Below, one piece after another: positions 59,054 through 64,000 of a stretch of DNA of 64,000 nt (position 1 is the stretch's first letter; each line of letters starts with the position of its first letter). This DNA is from Spirochaetota bacterium. Its GTDB lineage: Bacteria; Spirochaetota; Spirochaetia; Treponematales; Treponemataceae. Where the stretch lies: positions 1-64,000 of the forward strand of contig JAEEQG010000173.1 of NCBI GenBank assembly GCA_016285185.1. The letters run 5' to 3'. The notes beneath the pieces were generated by a model, which searched no databases, was not told the DNA's origin, and saw nothing but the letters and a program-made list of their open reading frames with translations. The position numbers and the translations under genes are program-made.

Positions 59054-59057
59054 CCGC

Positions 59058-60875
59058 CTATTCTGTGCGGCGTACAAGCTGAAAAAGTGTTTCTTTTGTA
59101 AAAACAGCATAAATAGGTCTGCCGTGCGGACAATGCGGATCGGGCAGGGCAAGAGCCTGTGCTGCAAGGTCGGCTGCTGTCTGAGTGTCAAGAATTGTTC
59201 CGTCTTTTACGGCTGCTTTGCAGGCGGCTGTTGCCGCTAGTTTGGATGTAAGTTCTTTAGGTTTGATATGTTCTTTAAGCAGTGCTTCCGCCAGATCTTC
59301 TTCCGTGCCTGTCCATTTTACGGGAACAGAGGAAACTTCCCATGAGCCTGAACCGCGGTTTTTCATTTTAAAACCGGCTTTTTCAAGTTCCGGCAGCAAT
59401 GTTTGCAGATAGTCATCGTCCTGCTCGCTTTCGGTTTCAATTACATACGGAAAAAGCAGCGGCTGTTTGTTGCCGAGGTTCTCCATAAAACGGTTATACA
59501 AGATACGCTCATGTGCCGCGTGCTGGTCTATGAGATACAGGGTCTGGTCTTTTTCGGCAACGAGAAAAACGCCGAGAACCGTCCCTATATATCGTGCATC
59601 AATCTGATTGTTTTGTCTCTGAAGGTCAGAATAGTCATGTTTATCGTAGTTTTGTGATATTTGTAGCGAAGTATCAGGCACAGAGTGTTTGTATCCACCG
59701 GAATAAGATGATTGAAAATCTCTTGCAGTCTGTTGGTAAGTTTTGGGTTTGTATTGGTATGAGGATGCAGAATGTGCCTGAAAAGTAGAAATTGAAAGAT
59801 TGTCCAAATCAGGTTGTTGTGAATTAAACACTGATTCCGGTTCAATTCCCGAAACAAGCTGTGATACGGTGTTTTCGCGGTAAAAATCCCGTATTGAACT
59901 GCTTATAGCATGGTGAATCGGTGAAATGTCCTTAAAACGTACTTCGCGCTTGGCAGGGTGAATATTAAAATCTACAAATGCTGGATTTATCTGTAAAAAA
60001 ACAGCTGCCACCGGAAATGTTCCGTTCGGGAAATATCCCTGTGAACCGTATTCCACAGCCTGTATCAGCGAATACTCCCAAATGCGTCTGCCGTTTACGA
60101 ATACATAAATCAGTTTTTTGTCACTGCGGCGGACGGCACAATCTCCTATGACGGTTTTACCGCTGAAACCTTCACTTTTGTAATCACCAAAACTAATTTC
60201 GTGAAAATAACTCACATCTTCCTGTATTTCCAGAGCCTGTACAAAACGTTCAGCGAGCGGCTGCCCTGCCGGAAGATTGAGCTTTTGTTTGCCGTCCGTA
60301 CTGTATTTAAAGCCGATGTTTGTCCATGGAAGAGCCTTTTCTATAAAAGTTTGCCTGCACATTTTGGCTTCCGCCGCCGGTTTTTTTAGAAAAACTCTGC
60401 GCGCAGGAAAGTTTTCAAAAAGAGAGGATGACTGTACGCAGGTTCCCTTTGCCCAATGGCATGGCGTAACTTTGTGTGTTGTGGTTGCAAAGGCTTGGAG
60501 TTTGTGACCGACAGAACCTTCTCTTATGCTGGTTATTTCAAGATGGCTTACAGCCGCTATTGAAGCAAGTGCTTCACCTCGAAAGCCTAAAGTTGATAAA
60601 TTTGAAAGGTCTGTTTCAGTTATTATTTTGCTTGTTGCATGCGGGTACGCGCAGTTTTTGAGGTCTTCTTCCGTCATTCCGTATCCGTCATCAGTAACAC
60701 GTATTTTCCCTATTCCGCCTTCTTCTATTTCAACCTGAATGTTTGAGGGATTTGCGTCTATGGCGTTATCAATAAGTTCCCGGATAATCGCTGCAGGACG
60801 GTCAATTACTTCACCGGCGGCGATTTTTCGGGCTGTTTCGGCAGGCAGTGTTCTTACGGGACGGAATTCGTTCAT
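59058..60875 (-). CDS. mutL: DNA mismatch repair protein MutL
   Basis: IAAGEVIDRPAAIIRELIDNAIDA, TLGFRGEALASIAAVS, LIDQHAAHERILY. Confidence 0.96.
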   Translation of the reverse strand: MNEFRPVRTLPAETARKIAAGEVIDRPAAIIRELIDNAIDANPSNIQVEIEEGGIGKIRVTDDGYGMTEEDLKNCAYPHATSKIITETDLSNLSTLGFRGEALASIAAVSHLEITSIREGSVGHKLQAFATTTHKVTPCHWAKGTCVQSSSLFENFPARRVFLKKPAAEAKMCRQTFIEKALPWTNIGFKYSTDGKQKLNLPAGQPLAERFVQALEIQEDVSYFHEISFGDYKSEGFSGKTVIGDCAVRRSDKKLIYVFVNGRRIWEYSLIQAVEYGSQGYFPNGTFPVAAVFLQINPAFVDFNIHPAKREVRFKDISPIHHAISSSIRDFYRENTVSQLVSGIEPESVFNSQQPDLDNLSISTFQAHSASSYQYKPKTYQQTARDFQSSYSGGYKHSVPDTSLQISQNYDKHDYSDLQRQNNQIDARYIGTVLGVFLVAEKDQTLYLIDQHAAHERILYNRFMENLGNKQPLLFPYVIETESEQDDDYLQTLLPELEKAGFKMKNRGSGSWEVSSVPVKWTGTEEDLAEALLKEHIKPKELTSKLAATAACKAAVKDGTILDTQTAADLAAQALALPDPHCPHGRPIYAVFTKETLFQLVRRTE

Positions 60876-60887
60876 TATAATGATTCC

Positions 60888-61118
60888 TTATTCAACGGAA
60901 GAAAAAAGATCAAGTTCGCATTTATCTTCAGGCAGTTTGGGCTGGTTCATAAGAATTTGAATTTTTCCTTCTATTTTATCCAATTCCTTTTCCATACCTT
61001 TTGCCAGCTGAATACCGTCTTCAAAAACTTTTAAAGCTTCTTCAAGCGGTAGTTCAGGATTCTTTATTTTTGTACTAAGTTCTTCCAGTTTTTCTAGTTT
61101 TTCTTCAAAGTTCTTCAT
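60888..61118 (-). CDS. xseB: exodeoxyribonuclease VII small subunit
   Basis: FEEKLEKLEELSTKIKNPELPLEEALKVFEDGIQLAK. Confidence 0.93.
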   Translation of the reverse strand: MKNFEEKLEKLEELSTKIKNPELPLEEALKVFEDGIQLAKGMEKELDKIEGKIQILMNQPKLPEDKCELDLFSSVE

Positions 61119-61119
61119 A

Positions 61120-62346
61120 TTACTTCTCCGTATTCGGTTTTATATCCGTAATTTGAGCTTCAAGTTTTCCCTGTGCGGGAATAACTTCTATTATGTCGCC
61201 TGGTTTGACGTCTGTTGCTGATTTTAGGATTGTGCCGGTTTGTTTAAGTCTTACAAGTGAATAACCGCGCTGTAAAACAGCCTGTGGATTAAGTTGTTCA
61301 AGCTTTTGTACTGCGAGTACCAACTTGTTTCTTTGTTGGGTTATCTTTTCCTGCATTGTTTTTAGTAAGTCTTCCTTTGCGCTGTCAAACCTTTGTAATA
61401 GTGGAAGCTGTATTGACCTGAATCGCAGTTCCATAGATTCTGGCGAAAAAGATTTGACAAGAAGTTTGTAGCGCTCAAGTTTTGACTGCATTTCGGTAAT
61501 GAGTGTTTGTTTGTTTTGTTGAATGGCAGATTCAATATCGGTTTTAAGTGGTGTAACCAATTCCGCGGCAGCTGACGGCGTGGGTGCGCGCACATCCGCG
61601 GCAAAGTCGCTCAGTGAAAAGTCTATTTCGTGTCCTACAGCACTTACAATCGGAATTTCCGAAGCGGCAACGGCGCGTACAACATTTTCTTCCGAAAAGG
61701 GAAGCAGGTCTTCAAGTGAGCCTCCGCCTCTGCCTACAATAAGCACATCCGCGAGCTTGTAGCGGTTTGCAGTTTCTATCTGTTGGCAGATGCTTTCGGC
61801 GGCTTCAGCGCCCTGTACCGAACATGGTAGAATTATTACGGAAACAGAGTTGTTTCTTCTGCCCGTGATGTTCAGAATATCCTGTAGTGCTGCACCGGTA
61901 GGACTCGTAACAACACCGACCGTGAGAGGAAAAAACGGAAGCTTTTTCTTTTTTGATTCGTCAAAAAGACCTTCTGCTGCAAGTTTTTGTTTGCGTTCTT
62001 CAAGCAGTTTGAGAATGTCGCCTGTTCCAGCAAGTTCCATTCTGTCAATGATAATCTGGTATGTTCCTCGCTGCGGGTATACTGAAAGTGAGCCTGCAGC
62101 TTTTACACTCATTCCGTCTTTGGGAATAAAATTCAGGCTTCTGGACTTTCCCTTGAACATTACTGCGGAAATTGCAGCATTTGAATCTTTAAGAGTAAAA
62201 TACCAGTGTCCGGTACTGGACGGTCTGAAATTTGAGATTTCGCCTTCGATTGTTACTGATGAGAAATTGTTTTCTATGACGGTTTTTATCAGTTCTGTTA
62301 TTTGAGAAACGGAAAAAACATTATTGTCTGGAAAAAAATCACTCAC
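61120..62346 (-). CDS. xseA: exodeoxyribonuclease VII large subunit
   Basis: FSVSQITELIKTVIENNFSSVTIEGEISNFRPSSTGHWYFTLKD; VGRGGGSLEDLLPFSEENVVRAVAASEIPIVSAVGHEID. Confidence 0.96.
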   Translation of the reverse strand: MSDFFPDNNVFSVSQITELIKTVIENNFSSVTIEGEISNFRPSSTGHWYFTLKDSNAAISAVMFKGKSRSLNFIPKDGMSVKAAGSLSVYPQRGTYQIIIDRMELAGTGDILKLLEERKQKLAAEGLFDESKKKKLPFFPLTVGVVTSPTGAALQDILNITGRRNNSVSVIILPCSVQGAEAAESICQQIETANRYKLADVLIVGRGGGSLEDLLPFSEENVVRAVAASEIPIVSAVGHEIDFSLSDFAADVRAPTPSAAAELVTPLKTDIESAIQQNKQTLITEMQSKLERYKLLVKSFSPESMELRFRSIQLPLLQRFDSAKEDLLKTMQEKITQQRNKLVLAVQKLEQLNPQAVLQRGYSLVRLKQTGTILKSATDVKPGDIIEVIPAQGKLEAQITDIKPNTEK

Positions 62347-62384
62347 TATTCAACCCTTGTTGTATATTGCCGATATAAAAGAAT

Positions 62385-63947
62385 ATGAAAAATATCGTTA
62401 TCCTGTTCGCAGGAAATACAAAAAACTATGCTGTAAGTCCATTGTTCAACGGTCAGTCTGCATGTGAGGCGGTTTTGAAATGGGCTTGCACAGTACCAAA
62501 TACAGACAGTATTGTTCTTTTGACTTCGGATTCAACCCCGGAACAAATCAGCAAATATATTTTACCAGTTGAAAAGCTGTCATTCAAGCACATAAATAAA
62601 CAAATTTGGACAACTTCCATTTTATTGCAAACACTTGCAGAAGTTTCAAAGGGTTATGATGCAGTTGTTTATGCTTTTGCGGATGCTCCTTTTTATGATT
62701 CAGACATTACAGAAAAGCTGCTGAACAACCATGTTGAATATCATGCCGAATACAGTTTTGCAGACGGATATCCTGAAGGAATGGTACCTGAGGTGATTTA
62801 TCCCGGTACTCTTAAAATGATGTGTGAACTGGCAAAGGATAACGAAGAAACAGTTCAGCGGGATACGCTGTTTTCGGTTCTCAAGACTGATATAAATGCA
62901 TATGAGATAGAAACTCTTATTTCACCGGTGGATTTGCGTTACCTGCGGCTCGCTCTTTATTGTGACACAAAGCGGAATACCCTGCAATGCGAAAGAATTT
63001 CTAAATTTATGACGGCGACCAAAACAAAGGATATTTGTTCCTTTGTCGCAAAGCAGAGTGATATTTTGCGTACTTTCCCGGCTTATTATTCCATACAGGT
63101 TGTTTCAAGCTGCGCCGGCTGCTGCTCATATTGCCCTTATCCTCAGGAATACAAAAAAAAGACAGGTAAGTGTGTTTACGAAAGTCGCGAATATATGGAT
63201 ACCGGAAAATTTAAACAGCTTGTCAAAAAAATCAGCGATTTTTCGGAAGACGCTGTAATATGCTTGAGCCTTTGGGGTGAAGCAGAAAATCATCCTGATT
63301 TTGCGGACTTGGTAAAAACAGTTCTTGATTATGAAGGCTTGTCTGTTCTTATTGAAACGACCGGACAGAATCTTTCACAGCCGCTTGTAAACCGCATTGC
63401 GGAACTTGCCGCTTCCTGCAAAAAAAGAACAAACGGACAGAAGCCCGTAAACTGGATAGTTTCTCTTGATGCGGTTGATGAAGCTATGTACGGCAAGCTC
63501 CACAGCGGAAAATTGTCTGTTGCTGTTTCCGCTCTGGAAACGCTTGTACCGTTGTTCCCAGGTGCGGTTTATCCGCAGTTTGTCCGCTTGCAGGACAATG
63601 AGGTTCAGCTTGAAAGCTTCTATAGGTTTTGGAAAGAAAAAACCGGCTCTGTCATTATTCAAAAATATGATGATTTTTGCGGAAAACTTCCGCAAAGAAA
63701 AGTTGCAGATTTAACGCCTGTCTGTCGTAATCCGTGTTGGCATTTAAGGCGCGATTTGTCTGTTCTTATTGATGGTTCAGTGCCTTTCTGTCGTGAAGCG
63801 GTTCTGGACGGAATAATCGGAAATGCGTTTGATGATCCGCTTGAATCAATATGGGAAAAGAACGAAGCACTGTTTGCAGAACATGTAAACAATGTATACA
63901 GAGGAATATGCGAAAACTGTGATGAATACTATACCTTCAATTTTTAA
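62385..63947 (+). CDS. spiro-SPASM radical SAM protein
   Basis: Radical SAM triad region SCAGCCSYCPYPQE, C-terminal SPASM cysteines (CRNPCWHLRRDLSVLIDGSVPFCREAV...GICENCDEYY), N-terminal nucleotidyltransferase-like region. Confidence 0.85.
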   Translation: MKNIVILFAGNTKNYAVSPLFNGQSACEAVLKWACTVPNTDSIVLLTSDSTPEQISKYILPVEKLSFKHINKQIWTTSILLQTLAEVSKGYDAVVYAFADAPFYDSDITEKLLNNHVEYHAEYSFADGYPEGMVPEVIYPGTLKMMCELAKDNEETVQRDTLFSVLKTDINAYEIETLISPVDLRYLRLALYCDTKRNTLQCERISKFMTATKTKDICSFVAKQSDILRTFPAYYSIQVVSSCAGCCSYCPYPQEYKKKTGKCVYESREYMDTGKFKQLVKKISDFSEDAVICLSLWGEAENHPDFADLVKTVLDYEGLSVLIETTGQNLSQPLVNRIAELAASCKKRTNGQKPVNWIVSLDAVDEAMYGKLHSGKLSVAVSALETLVPLFPGAVYPQFVRLQDNEVQLESFYRFWKEKTGSVIIQKYDDFCGKLPQRKVADLTPVCRNPCWHLRRDLSVLIDGSVPFCREAVLDGIIGNAFDDPLESIWEKNEALFAEHVNNVYRGICENCDEYYTFNF

Positions 63948-64000
63948 CGAAAAACAATTCAAACGTACTGTTCTTGGTGGAAATGAGCTTACAGCCGCTC
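63922..64000 (+). CDS. 5' end of a truncated gene overlapping the spiro-SPASM stop
   Basis: ATG at 63922: MNTIPSIFNEKQFKRTVLGGNELTAA..., runs off the window. Confidence 0.6.
   Translation, partial: MNTIPSIFNEKQFKRTVLGGNELTAA

Overview
This 64 kb window is spirochaete chromosome. I infer Treponema from gene content (spiro-SPASM radical SAM protein, FliL-like protein, DUF4469/HU protein, low-GC coding style), not from a database match. About 1-33.4 kb and 49.5-64 kb are dense core genes: cmk, rluB, scpB/scpA, folK, recA, rpe, ugpC/msmK-type ATPase, DUF1538 plus tandem-PII, ABC-F, ECF sigma/anti-sigma, Mn-PPase with CBS/DRTGG, trpS, dacF, parC-like, hisC, murI, copA/csoR, icd, trpB2-like, GH57, mutL and xseA/xseB. 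Between about 33.5 and 48.7 kb lies an accessory, defence-like island. It holds a WYL regulator, a DEDDh exonuclease, two paralogous PUA/EVE-like proteins, a HIRAN-like protein, a PIN toxin-antitoxin pair, a DUF262-HNH nuclease with an EcoRI-like adenine methyltransferase and a divergent HTH gene, a GmrSD-type DUF262/DUF1524 protein, a truncated ORF remnant, and an XRE/ImmA pair. The most interesting observation is a 37-bp promoter-proximal element, present three times at about 34.6, 37.9 and 43.3 kb. Each copy heads a small operon and the first lies just downstream of the WYL gene, suggesting an undescribed WYL-type regulon themed on nucleic-acid handling. Other notable signals are a perfect 24-bp palindrome at the methyltransferase/HTH divergent promoter, an internal Shine-Dalgarno/ATG in copA that could make a free CopZ, and a candidate small antisense RNA after the ImmA gene. 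No tRNA, rRNA or CRISPR array was recognised.
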